This document shows, in pieces, positions 13,201 to 24,600 of a stretch of DNA of 64,000 nucleotides. Position 1 is the first letter of the stretch, and each line of letters begins with the position of its first letter. The notes under the pieces were generated by a model. That model saw only the letters and a list, made by a program, of their open reading frames with translations. It was not told the origin of the DNA and did no database searches. Source of the stretch: Arenicola marina (taxonomy: Eukaryota > Annelida > Polychaeta > Arenicolidae); NCBI GenBank assembly GCA_964019135.1, contig OZ025255.1, forward strand, positions 19,693,708 through 19,757,707, in the 5' to 3' direction. A program made the translations under genes and the position numbers.

Positions 13201-13975
13201 AATGTCAATAGTTAGTTTCCAAGATAATGTCAACAGTTAGTTTCGAGAATAATGCCAACAGTTAGTTTCAAAGATAATATCAACAGCTAGATTCCAAGGC
13301 AATGTCAAGTTAGTTCCTAAGATGATATCAAAAGTTAGGTTCGGAAATAATATCAACAGTTAGTATCTAAGATATTGTCAACAGCTTGTGCGAGATGTGT
13401 GTCCGCGCGCCAGGCTACATTTCCTACCCCCCCCCCCCCCATACCCTTCCAGGCTCGGGTAAGAGCCGTCAGACTTGCCCGTCGCATCCGCTACACTGTA
13501 TGTCAGCTGTACCAGGAGCCACAGTACAAGGACGGGGAAGACCCGGTGCCCAACCACCGACATGACGTCACGGGGATCATCACACCTGCCGTCTCACCCC
13601 TATTCGGGGCAGACGCGACAGCTCAGTGGGCTAAATCGCTCGCATTCAGTGCGACGGCACGTGAATCGGTGGTTCGAGCCCTGCTGTTGCCATGTTTGTG
13701 TGGCCGCACTGTAAAGATCCAAGGTATTTCTTCGTAAAGAGTAGGGGGTTACCCCCGGAGACATGGCTCCTCTCTCCCTTCCTTCTCTTATTGACCCGAT
13801 ATGACCAAAGCCGTTAAAGCGTCCTGAATAATCAACCAACCATCACCCCTACTCCACCCCTACCAACATGTGGGTGAAAGCCGTCAGATTTACCTAGCGA
13901 GTCCGTTTCACTGTATCTCAGCTGTACCAGGAGCCACAGTACAACGGGGAAGACCCGGTGCCCAGCCACCGCCAT
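2748..13975 (-). CDS. Gene 1: receptor-type tyrosine phosphatase with WSC and EGF ectodomain
   Basis: Single-pass receptor predicted to dephosphorylate phosphotyrosine proteins under the plasma membrane. I could join 23 exons with consistent phases into one frame of 933 residues. Exons (minus): 13,894-13,975 or 13,479-13,563; 12,882-13,018; 12,142-12,277; 11,007-11,123; 9,896-10,012; 9,524-9,649; 9,109-9,250; 8,676-8,743; 8,061-8,284; 7,606-7,693; 7,408-7,484; 6,950-6,986; 6,617-6,714; about 6,246-6,364; 5,695-5,888; 5,248-5,383; 4,720-4,866; 4,221-4,292; 3,958-4,089; 3,631-3,816; 3,308-3,459; 2,980-3,115; 2,748-2,822. Order: signal peptide 1-28, WSC 29-119, EGF-like 120-239, membrane helix about 257-283, D1 about 345-683, D2 684-933. 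The D1 motifs TAWPD and [10 protein letters not shown] are intact. It is the first of three tandem paralogues and the only one with phosphatase exons. Some boundaries may be off by a few bases. Confidence 0.86.
4720..8284 (-). CDS. Gene 1 exons 9-17: catalytic phosphatase domain D1
   Basis: Nine exons encode a canonical classical PTP domain: [17 protein letters not shown] (N-terminal motif), [13 protein letters not shown] (substrate-recognition loop), [30 protein letters not shown] (WPD loop, aspartate about residue 557), [11 protein letters not shown] (P-loop, nucleophile cysteine about 588) and [17 protein letters not shown] (Q loop and last helix). The P-loop is cut by an intron after the first two bases of the serine codon: exon 15 ends at 5,695 and exon 16 begins at 5,383. 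All residues needed for catalysis are present, so D1 should be active. Family membership is certain; the substrate is unknown. Confidence 0.92.
8676..9250 (-). CDS. Gene 1 exons 7-8: membrane helix and juxtamembrane segment
   Basis: Exon 7 (9,109-9,250) encodes a Gly-rich stalk, a hydrophobic run starting [17 protein letters not shown], and the stop-transfer run LRRR. Exon 8 (8,676-8,743, 68 bp) follows in phase and encodes [16 protein letters not shown]. The tyrosine in YIN fits the pYxN adaptor motif that is repeated in the tails of genes 2 and 3. The choice of the CTCAAG acceptor for exon 8 rests on phase: using the nearer CAG would break the frame. Confidence 0.75.
9524..9649 (-). CDS. 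Gene 1 exon 6: short EGF-like module
   Basis: Encodes [19 protein letters not shown] followed by [11 protein letters not shown] and a Thr-rich linker before the membrane exon. The first four cysteines of an EGF module are present and the last pair is missing, so this is a truncated EGF-like unit. Gene 2 has the same module at 23,513-23,635; I find none in gene 3. Confidence 0.8.
9896..10012 (-). CDS. Gene 1 exon 5: calcium-binding-type EGF module with GC donor
   Basis: Encodes [16 protein letters not shown] then [16 protein letters not shown], with six cysteines and the D-x-N-E-C start typical of calcium-binding EGF. The exon is 117 bp, phase 1-1. Its donor reads CAG/GCATGT, so the intron is GC-AG. 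The orthologous exon of gene 3 also has a GC donor, while gene 2 has GTATGC. Confidence 0.88.
10585..11000 (-). pseudogene. 104-bp tandem copies of the EGF-exon 3' half
   Basis: Three copies lie exactly 104 bp apart (shared word ACCTACCCATACAGCT near 10,689, 10,793 and 10,897, with the real exon copy at 11,001). A further decayed copy lies near 10,600. Each carries the codons for [15 protein letters not shown] and the donor GTAGGT, but starts inside the exon. The only nearby AG would put it out of frame. They look like intronic by-products of tandem duplication, not used exons. Confidence 0.75.
11007..11123 (-). CDS. Gene 1 exon 4: first EGF module
   Basis: Encodes [16 protein letters not shown] then [19 protein letters not shown], a complete six-cysteine EGF in a 117-bp phase 1-1 exon. 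It is the 5'-most of four in-line copies of its 3' half. The three downstream copies lack the N-terminal half and a usable acceptor. Confidence 0.88.
12142..13018 (-). CDS. Gene 1 exons 2-3: WSC domain
   Basis: Exon 2 (12,882-13,018) encodes the N half, ending [20 protein letters not shown]; exon 3 (12,142-12,277) encodes the C half: DCYCLNTPG, then [14 protein letters not shown] and YVSVYQ. The cysteine spacing, CYC, CGG and final SVY match the WSC family (putative carbohydrate-binding domain known from yeast WSC sensors, polycystin-1 and Kremen). The intron splits the domain in phase 0 at the same place in all three genes. Confidence 0.85.
13170..13383. repeat. Degenerate 25-26-bp tandem repeat
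   Basis: Eight or nine diverged copies of a unit like AGATAATGTCAACAGTTAG plus a few bases, in the first intron of gene 1. No coding or RNA signal. Confidence 0.7.
13479..13563 (-). CDS. Gene 1 alternative first exon 1a (signal peptide)
   Basis: ATG at 13,563 opens [20 protein letters not shown], a basic start plus a long hydrophobic core, then TYSVADATG: a typical signal peptide. The exon is 85 bp, phase 1, with donor GCAAGT (a GC donor). Its sister exon 1b lies about 410 bp upstream. The ATG overlaps the palindrome TGACGTCA (13,563-13,570). Confidence 0.75.
13603..13842 (+). mobile_element. tRNA-derived SINE between gene 1 exons 1a and 1b
   Basis: A tRNA-like head has an A-box-like AGCTCAGTGGG and a B box GGTTCGAGCCC, followed by a body ending GTCCTGAATAATCAACCAACC. 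It is flanked by the 9-bp direct repeat TCACCCCTA (13,594-13,602 and 13,843-13,851). The same spot in gene 2 lacks the insert, so it is a true insertion. A second copy lies at about 57.3-57.6 kb on the other strand. Confidence 0.85.
13894..13975 (-). CDS. Gene 1 alternative first exon 1b (signal peptide)
   Basis: ATG at 13,975 opens [20 protein letters not shown], then YSETDSLG, with donor GTAAAT, 82 bp, phase 1. It is three bases shorter than the other copies (one valine codon lost) and stays in frame. It lies nearest the conserved upstream block, so it may be the main start. TGACGTCA overlaps the ATG (13,975-13,982). Confidence 0.72.
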
Positions 13976-13984
13976 GACGTCACC

Positions 13985-14470
13985 GGGGATCACCACACCG
14001 TGCACGCTGGCTGCTGATCTGTCCTCTTCCCACCGGTCATATGTTGGTAGCCAAAGTGACAGGCGACCTTAATGATAACGACGGCACCGGGGCACCTAGA
14101 GTTCTGAAGTCGCCGTCTAGGTCTATGCGTTCTCCATAACGCACATCACATCGCAGCAATACAGACAGGTACTTGTTGGTGTACTACATACGCTTGTGAA
14201 TCCGCTACTTGCTCGTCGCTACAACTACGCTGTATGCACGACACTAACCCACTGTTGACTGTGATGTAGTTTTAACAGCGCTCGGTTCACTTCCTGGACC
14301 AGCATGTGTGGTACACCCCTCGGCCTACCCAGCCAGCGTGAGGCCGCAAGCCCTTAGCCCAGGTCACGCATGAGAGATCGCGCCGCTCGGAGGGTAAAGT
14401 TCATCATGAACATCGACAAATACCACGTCGGGTGTCAAGAGTAGTTTTGTCGTCAGTTATGAAGCGGTCC
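13985..14470 (-). promoter_or_regulatory. Conserved 5' flank of gene 1
   Basis: Sequence upstream of exon 1b is recognisably shared with 28,695-29,240 (gene 2) and 63,570-64,000 (gene 3). Shared words include CACGCTGGCTGCTGATCT, TTCACTTCCTG and, for genes 1 and 2, CATGAGAGATCGCGCCGCTC. Duplication carried the promoter region with the genes, so they may be co-regulated. I see no clear TATA box; the exact start site is unknown. Confidence 0.5.
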
Positions 14471-14949
14471 ACATCCTTGTAAGGAGTGATGATATAAAAT
14501 GTTACTTTTATATGAAATGCTATTCATAGCCTTATGCAGACCGCATGAGTATATTAATCCACGAGATATATATGTCCGGCAGTACGTTGCTCTTGGGGTA
14601 GATATTGTTGATTTGATATAATATCAATATGTCTACGCCTTGAATCCACGAGAGATGTGTCCAGCTCACTACGATAAGTACTTTGCTGTTGGGTTATATG
14701 TTATAAAACGCGTTATTGTGTGTGTATAGAACACATCGTGTGGTATATGCTTGTTATTGATGCTTGCAAGGTAAACTATGCGCGTTTTGATCCTGATTGA
14801 CTTGAAAATGGGACATGAACATCTACATTATGGCCTCATGTTTTGCTGAGGGGAGGCGAGGGGGTGTCTTTTTTCAGCTCTGATGTGACGTCCAGCATAT
14901 ATTCTATTCCGTTATTACTGCGTCCTTGTCAATATTACTGATGCAGAGG

Positions 14950-15130
14950 AGCGCTCACCTCCGTTGGACACAATCAATACTGTGTCAGTCAGCCCAAGGC
15001 GGTGATATGTATAATATACCCATGCGCAAGCAACTCACCGCTATTCACCGCCTACCCACCTCACACTGCGACCCGCATCATGCATTAATCAAGCACGAAT
15101 CTAATTTTTTTGTATTTAATATGATTAAAC
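14950..15130 (+). repeat. Inverted relative of the 47-bp array edge
   Basis: The stretch with ACTGTGTCAGTCAGC, TAATATACCCATGCGCAAG and CAACTCACCGC is a diverged reverse complement of 16,725-16,850, the left edge of the 47-bp minisatellite. The two could be the ends of one element or two copies of a dispersed repeat from which the array grew. Confidence 0.6.
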
Positions 15131-16724
15131 TTTAAAGATAAACTTACCTTACATCGTGACAATTTATTTACAGCACCTACTGAAACAATTTTCCCACAAA
15201 ACACACTTCAAACAGTCCTTTGTGACCTTGCATATATAACGGAAGCGGAGGTTGCATGTTTATGAAAAATGCCGTTGGGTACGTCAGTCATTTTGCAATG
15301 GTCCCCAAGGGGGGAGTGGATTACTGTTTTTTTTACACTGAGTGTAGATTATGGCATCATACTTTCTAAATGATATTTAGCACAATGAACGCAGAAAAAA
15401 TATTCAATGTCAATAAATGACGTCATTAAACACGAATCATTTCCGCCAGGGTTAGGTCACATGTCAATGTATACAAAATTTGCTGATGAAAGATGTACTA
15501 ATATATCCGGAGGGGGGAGGGCAATGGGGGCGGGGGGGGGGGGTAGTCACGCTTTGCCATGAAAGGCTGGTGCCGATGTTTCATACATATGGACCTTTCA
15601 CATAGCGAATTGTAAGACTCGTTACGTTTAGCAGAAAGCTGACACAACCTTTTAATCACTGGTCAGGCAGGAACAGGCAAGACGCCGTTGCTGATGATTA
15701 TAAAGTAAACATTCAAAGATGTTTATTTTGTCATCTCCTGTTTCATAGTCGGGCAGCAATCTGACACATACTCGTTTGTTGGCAAGTATGCTCAAGTTGT
15801 GTGTATCATTTGAGTTATGTGCGTAGTTGGAGAAATGTCTTTTTCTAGGTTGATTATGTTGCCGGTTTTGAAAAAATTTGTATTGGCGACGGGGCGCGGT
15901 CCCGCACCCCACCCCCTTCTACACACACACACACAAACCTCTTAACTCCTTTCTTCTTCTTTTTTAACTAAAAAGGATACCCTCTTTCAACGCAAAGTAT
16001 ACAGTCAACTGAAGTATTTTACCTAGACAAAAACCCGCCACCACGCACACCGTTGCAAAATCTGGCAGCCGTATTCACAAAAACTTAAGCAGGCGTAACG
16101 GATGTTCGTTGTAGCGTGTCACTCGCCTAGCTAAGATAACAGTAGTATTACAATCCCAGTGTTGCTGCCTTAAGATTTGACACTTTCCTAATGCTAAAAA
16201 ATTATTTCCTCAGTGGATATACACTATTTCACGTCGAGAAAACCATTTTAAATGTCCTATTTAGCGTTAGGTCAATTTGTTTAGAGTGTATGGTTTATGA
16301 ATACGTCGCCTGGGGTATACTGCGAGCTAGGCGTGCTTGGCTAGGCATCATAGGAGTCCGCTTTCTGGTTAAAACTACCCCCAGTCCACGTACGATGTTT
16401 AAAAGGATTCCGACGGCCGGGTGCCGACCACTCCTTGGGGGTAATATTTCTAACCGCAAAAGTAGCCCACTGTACCGCTAGTTGTTAAATAGCCCATGTC
16501 TCATCCCTGTCTCGATCTTAGACTAATTCATACATGCATAAAAGTTTGCGTGGTCCCCCAAATTCAGTCAATCATGCGGTCGCTTTGTCGCTTCATATGT
16601 ATTTCTTGTATATAAACAAGGTTGCTTTTTGTACTGCGCTTTTGGAGCAAAATTGCTTCAGTAATAGCTGTAAAAATATGTCACGACAGTCTATTTCAAA
16701 AGTTTAATTATTTAGACAAGAAAT
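15131..16724. other. Intergenic sequence, no gene seen
   Basis: AT-rich DNA with a G-run near 15,530 and short open frames without recognisable domains. Nothing on either strand resembles the neighbouring exons or a known RNA. Confidence 0.5.
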
Positions 16725-16811
16725 ATGCCAAAATGTGGGTGGATTCGTTCGAAGTGTGAGGTCGATGGGCGGCGAGTTGCTTACTCTTGGGTATATTACA
16801 CATAGGACCAT

Positions 16812-17735
16812 GGTGTGCTGACTGACACAGTACTGATTGTGGCCATACATAGGGTCGGCGTGTGCTGACTGACACAGTATTGATTGTGGCCATACATAGG
16901 GCCGAAGTGAGCGGACTGACACAGTATTGATTGTGGCCATAGATAGGGCCGCCGTGTGCTGACTGACACAGTACTGATCGTGGCCATACATAGGGCCGCC
17001 GTGTGCTGACTGACACAGTACTGATTGTGGCCACACATAGGGCCGCCGTGAGCGGACTGACACAGTACTGATCGTGGCCATACATAGGGTCGCCGTGTGC
17101 TGACTGACACAGTACTGATTGTGGCCATACACAAAGCCGCCTTGTGCTGACTGACACAGTACTGATTGTGGCCATACACAGGGTCGCCGTGTGCTGACTT
17201 ACACAGTACTGGCTGTGGCCATACATAGGGCCGCCGTGTGCTGACTGACACAGTACTGATTGTGGCCATACATAGGGCCGCCGTGTGCGGACTGACACAG
17301 TACTGATTGTGGCCATACATAGGGTAGCCGTGTGCTGACTGACACAGTACTGACTGTGGCCATACATAGGGTCGCCGTGTGCTGACTGACACAGTACTGC
17401 TTGTGGCCATACATAGGGTCGCCGTGTGCTGACTGACACAGTACTGCTTGTGGCCATACATAGGGTCGCCGTGTGCGGACTGACGCAGTACTGATTGTGG
17501 CCATACATAGGGCCCCGCCGTGTGCGGACTGACACAGTACTGATTGTGGCCACACATAGGGCCGCCGTGTGCGGACTAACGCAGTACTGATTGTGGTCAT
17601 ACATAGGGCCCCGCCGTGTGCTGACTGACACAGTACTGATTGTGGCCACACATAGGGCCGCCGTGTGCGGACTAACGCAGTACTGATTGTGGCCATACAT
17701 AGGGCCCCGCCGTGCGCGGACTGACACAATACCGA
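16812..17735. repeat. 47-bp minisatellite, about 19-20 copies
   Basis: Tandem copies of a 47-bp unit containing CTGACTGACACAGTACTG and TGTGGCCATACATAGGG. Variation is concentrated at a few sites (GCTGACT versus GCGGACT, GGGCCGCC versus GGGCCCCGCC). Three minus-strand frames stay open over the array, giving false proteins up to 339 residues. It lies between gene 1 and the 3' UTR of gene 2. Confidence 0.93.
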
Positions 17736-17779
17736 TAACATTGGATATTTATAGCCGTAGAAAATCCACATTCATCTAG

Positions 17780-18348
17780 TTGTTTATTTAAAAACAAACA
17801 CCAGTATAATATTTAGTTTGAAGGAACTATTTATTTGCTGAATTAATATGGTGACCATTAAAATTAAACAAAATCAATATTGGGCAATTGTATCCTAATA
17901 TATATTTGGATTAACCCTGATTGTCTTGCTGTTATCTATACTGGTCGTCTTTTGGGTGAATCATTATCAACTTAATATACTTTATCCATTCAAAATTAGG
18001 CATTGAAGCTAATTGGGTGGCAGTGCACATTGCATGGCTTATTGTTCAGAAATACGTGATACTGATACTACTTATAATCTGTTGTAACATAACCACTGCC
18101 GAGTATGCCAAATCGTCCGATATTTTATAGCGATATACTTATAGCGTTATACAGCATACAGTGAAGTACCGGCAGTTAAGGAATTAGGGATCATCTGAAA
18201 GAAAGCTACATAAGTACCCTTGATGCGGACACTTCGGTCACAATCATTATAGGTTGGAAGAAGTCGATCGCCTCATTGTAAATGACAGCTTCCGTATATT
18301 GTTTTTGCATCAGGTGATATGTAAAACCATTTAGATACTTTCGTTCAA
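17780..18348 (-). other. Gene 2 3' UTR with polyadenylation signal
   Basis: Sequence after the gene 2 stop resembles the corresponding region of gene 3 (30,700-31,337). Both contain AATAAA on the minus strand in the shared context GAATAAATAGTT or CAAATAAATAGTT (here 17,830-17,835). A block at about 18,250-18,322 encodes MQKQYTEAVIYNEAIDFF and is also conserved in gene 3; see findings. Confidence 0.6.
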
Positions 18349-18671
18349 CTATTCCACCTTCTCGTACACTCCCTGCGCCGCCTCCGAGTTCGTGTATATC
18401 TTGATGTGTTCGTATTGTGAGTCAGACACCTCGGGGTTTGTGGGTCTGTCTTCCCGGTAGACGGGTGCCGGACTGGCAGGGACGACTCTCTCAGAACCCG
18501 GATGAGGGTGGGACGCAGTTGCTGTGTTGTTGGTGTCATTCGTGCCCGCACGGCGGCGCCACAGCATGACGATGACGACGGCCATTGCAATGACAACAGC
18601 CAGAAGAATGCCGAGCAGAGCGTACATCCAAACAGGCGGCGTGGTAGAAGATCGGCAAACGCCCTCGATTT
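18349..18671 (-). CDS. Gene 2 last exon: membrane helix and tyrosine tail
   Basis: Encodes [20 protein letters not shown], the rest of a hydrophobic helix, [11 protein letters not shown], a Pro/Ser-rich stretch and the end [17 protein letters not shown] plus VYEKVE. The three tyrosines are YEHI, YTNS and YEKV; only YTN keeps the pYxN form. The end [11 protein letters not shown] resembles the gene 1 juxtamembrane sequence [12 protein letters not shown], so the tail may correspond to the segment just before D1. Confidence 0.85.
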
Positions 18672-21600
18672 CTGAAATGGTATTTGGTATTGCCGCTAAT
18701 ACATGCTACAAATGGAATAGACATGGCCTAATTTATCGGGAGAGGATTTATCGAGATGGATCACTAGAGGCAAAATTTTTGATGATTTAACGGCACGTTC
18801 AGCTTGAAATCATGGCATGGTAATGCTTGGTGCAGCCAGGTATTAACACCAATAGTCATCGGCTAATTGATTTTATGCGTCGATGAAGGGATTCCAACTA
18901 TGAATCCTAACCTGCACATGTCACGTTGTCTTCCATTATCAACCAGCCTGGTCTACAATAACATCTGAAGCCGCCATTAGTGCTATGACAGAATTGATCA
19001 CAAGTAGAGTCATCGCACCCGTCAACATCTGCGGAATACACATATTTTAAACATACAGCTGTCATTCACATTTAGGTCCATTACAGCTCTACATCTAAAT
19101 GATTATTATCTTCCTGTCGAAGAGTTAAAAATTACATGAGTTTAAGATCGCAGTATTTCTATTCAGAAACTTAAAACAAATACCTTTATTGAGGAGTAAT
19201 ATTCAGTTTGTTATGCTTATAAATGAACTGAGACTTAATTGAAACGTATTAGTTAGTGCAGAGACAGCTATAAATCCTACTTCCATTCAGTTCATTCGCA
19301 AAACTTTATGGCATCAGTATAAATGGGGCTTGATATATGTTATCAAGGTACTGCGTTTAGTATATATATCTGGTTGTTACATATCGAACTTAAATATCTT
19401 ATACCATCTCTCATACCATAAATTGATAATGGTGCATTTTTGCATGAGTATCAAAGTTTATCTCCTTATAATGTCTTTGTCCTTATGTCCCACTCTGGCG
19501 ATCAACATAATTCAAGACCCCCCCCCCCAACACACACACCTCATTACTATACATTTCATCACTGTCGCCCAATGGATACATGGATATATTTCACTTGATA
19601 ATATCAGGCCACGAGCACTGTAGCGTTGGTTTTTATCGGAGTCGCATCACATCGAATGCTGAGAGAATTATGTTGTGATTATACAGGGTCGCGGTAGAGC
19701 GCGCGACCAGAGTTATTATGACAAAGTGTACTGGGTCCAGGGTGGCGTATAGTCTGAGTTTTCGTATTGCGTAAGCTGCTCTTGGCCGTTGTTTTGCCAC
19801 ATCAAATCGAGCCACATGGTACCATACCAGGGCCACGGTAATACTGGGAAGGCCAACCAGAGTAATTATGCCACTGCGCATTTGGTCCAGTGTTTCGCAT
19901 AAGCACGAGCCTGAGTTTGACTTAAGCTACTCGTGACCCTTTTGACACATCAAATATCTAGCCAAATGCTGACAAGAACATTGAGACCGACCTGAGTAAA
20001 TATGTTAATATGCACTTGGCCCCTCATTAGATTTCTGAAAGTGATCCTTTTCCACTGTGCATTGTGAGCACCCGTCTATGAATATGTGAATCACGTTTAT
20101 TCCACCTTAAGTTAACCTCACAATATAAATCAGGTATTTAACGTTGCAACAATCCTGTGTAGGATAATGATCGGTTCCATTGGACTCCATGACGAATTTA
20201 CCCTCTGCTTCTATGAGCAACTCACATGTACGATTTCTGTTATTCCTAATTATGTCTGTTTCAGTATTTAGTTTCTTCTTATGTTTGTTTAACAGTGTAA
20301 AGCGCTTGCAAAATTGTTGCATCATGTACTGTTCTGCAACATGGAATAGGGCTCACAAGCAAAGGTATATACGCGCATTGCATGCTGCATTTATGTTTAA
20401 CCGTTATTTCCTGTACGGAGAACTTTGTTCTTATGTCTGTTCACTGTCTATGATTAGACAAATGTACTTTGATATATATTTCACTATTTTCTCACATGGA
20501 GAGTACGATGAATGACGATTTTTAAAAACAATTCGGGGGTTTAACTCGTAATTCCTTGTCGGAAAATTCTCAGTAAATGGTCAAGTGAAGATGATGAATG
20601 TTTAGAACTCAATTTTATACAGCATTCCCCATATGTCGGTGTTGACTCTGTAAATACGGTACTGAACAATGATGATAAGTTTAACATATTGAGCCTAAAC
20701 GTGTTACCGTTATCGGCTAAATTAGACGAATTAAATATTTTCTCGATACTTGCGAATCCCCTGGTAGAGATATATAGTTATGATAGTTGAGCTCTTGAAC
20801 TGTTCTATCAATTTTGTTGAAACTCTACTCTTGCAACTGTACAATAAGAGCCTGGAGCTTGGTAAATTTCCTGACAGCTAGTCTGAAGCTCCTATTGTTC
20901 TATTTTATAAAAAAAAGTACCTGTGAATGATCCAAACATATGTCGTGGAATCTCACTATGCTCAGTATTATGCAAAGTGCTCATGAAGATAATATGTAAT
21001 AGGCTTACATTGTGGGCAGAGACTTTGTAAATGGTTTTGTAAATGTAGGTCAACAATTGACAACATGTTTATATTGCAATGTATGGTAAAAAAGTATCTT
21101 CTTTGCTTGTTGCACAATATGTATGGCAAACTGTCATCAGCTGTATTAACACCCGAGGGAATCTCTGAATCATTTGATATGAAAATAGGTACACGTCAAG
21201 GTTGCCAAGTTGGCGCACTCTTGTTTATTATATATGTAAATACATTGCTAGATGATCTTGCAAAGACTGGTACAAATGGTATCTTTATAAATGAGAACTT
21301 TGATAACTTGTCAGCTGTGTTCTTTGCAGATGACTCAAACCAGCTAATTGACACTGTAGGCCGCCTATAAAAGCAAAGAAATTCACTGTCTGTCTTCTGC
21401 AAAGAATGGGGTTTGAAAGTAAACTTAGATAAAACAAAAGTTATGGTATTTCGAAACGGGGGCCCACTGCGGCAAAATGAGAAATGGTATCTTGATGGAG
21501 TCCAGCTCGAAGCTACATCATATTATAAATATCTTGGGTTAATTATTTCTAGTCGTCTATGTTGGTAAATGTCACGACGTACCCTAGCTGAACAAGCGAA

Positions 21601-24600
21601 CAAAGCAGCTGTGTTTATTCCGCAAACTGCAACACAGCTTAACTTTATTGATGTCAAAATGCTGTGTAATTTATTTGATAAAATGGAGCTACCTATCTTA
21701 AAGGGAACCGCCAGCCTGGCCTCTAACGCTGCTTTACCGATTCCTATAATACCCAATTGTCTATCCTCCAAATTATAGAATTTTTCGTTCTATCTGTAGC
21801 TCACAATAAAATTTAGAAGTGACCGCCAGGCACGATTTCGCCGCCTACCCAGGCGGCAGCCCTGTTTGGAGGCGTGTCCACGATTGACCCATCAGGAGGC
21901 GATACTCTAATTTATTCAAACCGGAAATTGCGACTATTGTGTGAGCAAAACAAGAGCGCGTTATAATCGCTAATATAAATAGCTGCGATTCTAACTCCAA
22001 TCATGGCATTGTTGCAGAGTCAATCGTTGCAAGACGTATATTAATTTGTTTGGACGGTACTTTTCCATGAAACACTAAGATCTTGCGCTACTGCGAGGCT
22101 TGGAACTGCCGTCGTTTATCTGTAAATTGCGGCCCTGATCTCTCTCTCCGCGAGTTATAACGTAAGGCGGCGCCATATGAATAGTCACAATATGCGTCAC
22201 TGCTCCCGGCAAAATGGCGCTCTGCTTGACATTCCTGGGGGCGGGTTGCCTTAATTTTGTTCTCCTTACCAGTCGGCCGAAACGAAGCGTTAACGCTCGC
22301 CAATTTAATTTTAATATGTAAACTTTCGGTGCAGATCGCGATTAAATTAGGTTGGACACCCGCTTTAACATATAGAAGTGACATTTGGGGCTTTAACACA
22401 CATGATGCTATTGAAGGGATTCAAATGAAATTTTGTAAATATGTATTGAAACTGCTCAGCCACACTTCAAATTCAATTGTTCTAGGTGAATGTGGCAGGT
22501 ACAAGATAGATGTTGTATGTAAGTTTAAGTTCTTGAAATTTTGGCGAACTTGATTGGCAATGGATGAGAGCCCGAAGGCTTGTTGTCATATGATGTATAA
22601 ACTCGATGGGATTGGCAGAAGAACCTGGGCGACCGAGGTCAAAGACTTAATGTTTAGGGTAGGATTCCGGTATTGTTGCATTGTTCAAGATGCAGGAAAC
22701 ACAGAAGTATGTTTAAGCGAAGCAAAGCAAAGACTCAGGGACATCGGCCAGCAAGGGTGGTACTCGGAAATGTGTTCAAATATTGAGCTTCGAAGTGTGA
22801 GTATTATAAAACACAGAATCGCGTTGTCGAGATTTAGATTTAGTGTACATAAACTAGCGATTGAAGAAGGAAGGCATATAAATGTACCACCAGAGTTAAG
22901 AGTTCGTAAATATTGTGAAAAACACGGGGAATACCTAGTAGAGGATGAATATCACTTTTACTGATATGCCCACTATATCAATCTCTGCGCCAGATATACC
23001 TACCTCATTGTGTCTTAGAAAAGCCGAGCCAAGATAATTTTATTTTAACAATGGCTTCAACAGATAGTCAAAAAATAAAGAGAATTTATATATTTATCCT
23101 CCACTGTACGCGAAAAGACCTTCTCGCAGCTTTAAATTAAATATGAATATGTCTGCAGCGTGTCGTAATCTATGACTATGAATGTGTTTTGTATTATTTT
23201 CGTTAAATTCTATATATATCTTGTATGAATTGTTCTTGTACCATGGGCGTTGCGCCTACAGTACTGAAATATACTTCCTTCATTCATTCATTCATTATGA
23301 ATATGGTACAGCAGTGAAATGTATCCATGAAATGTACCACATAACAGACCGGAAGGGTACACGGATATCTGCCTGGCTAACACAAGCTTTTAAATGTGTA
23401 TTCAGGCCGATAACACATGGTCCATGGGATGGAATCTAAATAACAAAGTGTGTTGTAACCAGTTGAAAAGACCTTGGCGGACTGTGTACAAAGCTGTGAC
23501 AAGAAGGCTCACCAGTGACGCTTGATGAAGTCGTGGTCGCCGCTTGATGGATGCACTCAAAACCTCCATCCGTGTTCCGACATCTGTCAGTGGGAGGGCA
23601 GTTGTGGAGTGTTGTTTCAGCGCACTCGTCTATATCTGCAACGGTATAGCTCATATTGAGTCTGAGCCAGGTTTAATGATGATATTCTGTATTACCGTAA
23701 TACTTCATCATAAAGAGCACAAGTTAGGATAATCTGTTCTTGCAAATATAGGGGTTTATTATCTTTATAAACGTCTTTAGCTATGCTTTTAATAATCAAG
23801 GCGACATAGCTGTGGTCTAGATTAGGGGTAGTGGTATGACACTGGCTGCCGATGTTGCATACCTGTACACGTGGTGTTGTCGGAGAGATATCCCTCCCGA
23901 CATGAACAGCTGTAGCCACCAGGGGTGTTGGTACAATTGTGATCACACCCGCCGTTGTCCACAGCGCACTCGTCAATGTCTGAAATATACGATGCAACAT
24001 CATTATGGTAACTTAATCTTCAACTTACCGTCGATACAATGTTACATGTTATACATTTTAGTCGGTCAATGATAAAACGGTATCTGTATACCATGGTATC
24101 GATCTCATTGCTTGCAGTGACATCCATCTCTACAGTGTCACGGCAGTCTTCATAAAACTACTATTAATACCATGGTATTTGTTACAAAGGATTGCGACTG
24201 ATAAATGAATGTAGTGAATGTCTGTGTGTTTAACCCGTTATCGGGAACGAGAATAAATGATACATTGGGGTAACGTACAACATGCATGAAAGCGATGATG
24301 TCATTATGATGATATTACATAAGAGAGTGTGTGAAAGCTTATACATGAAATAGGCGTGCAACCGATATGTGCGCACTGCTTTTATATTTATGTTCAGCTA
24401 AGGGATTTTGCAAGTGAAATAAAGTCACCATGCCTAGGATTAGTTATATCATGGAGCCGCATACAGTTCATTGTGCTTGATAATGTCAGAATACAGGGAT
24501 AGATTTGTTCAATGATTAATTATAGCTGTGTATTTATGCCTTTATTTCAGTCGCAATTTTCGAAGATCAATGTTATGAACTGTGGCATACTGTGGTGTGA

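Noticed and set aside
13603-13700. Functional tRNA gene
   Set aside because: A and B boxes are present, but a SINE body and 9-bp target repeats follow, and no tRNA cloverleaf fits throughout.
16704-17771. Overlapping minus-strand frames of 142-339 codons
   Set aside because: By-products of the 47-bp tandem repeat; several frames are open together and no domain appears.
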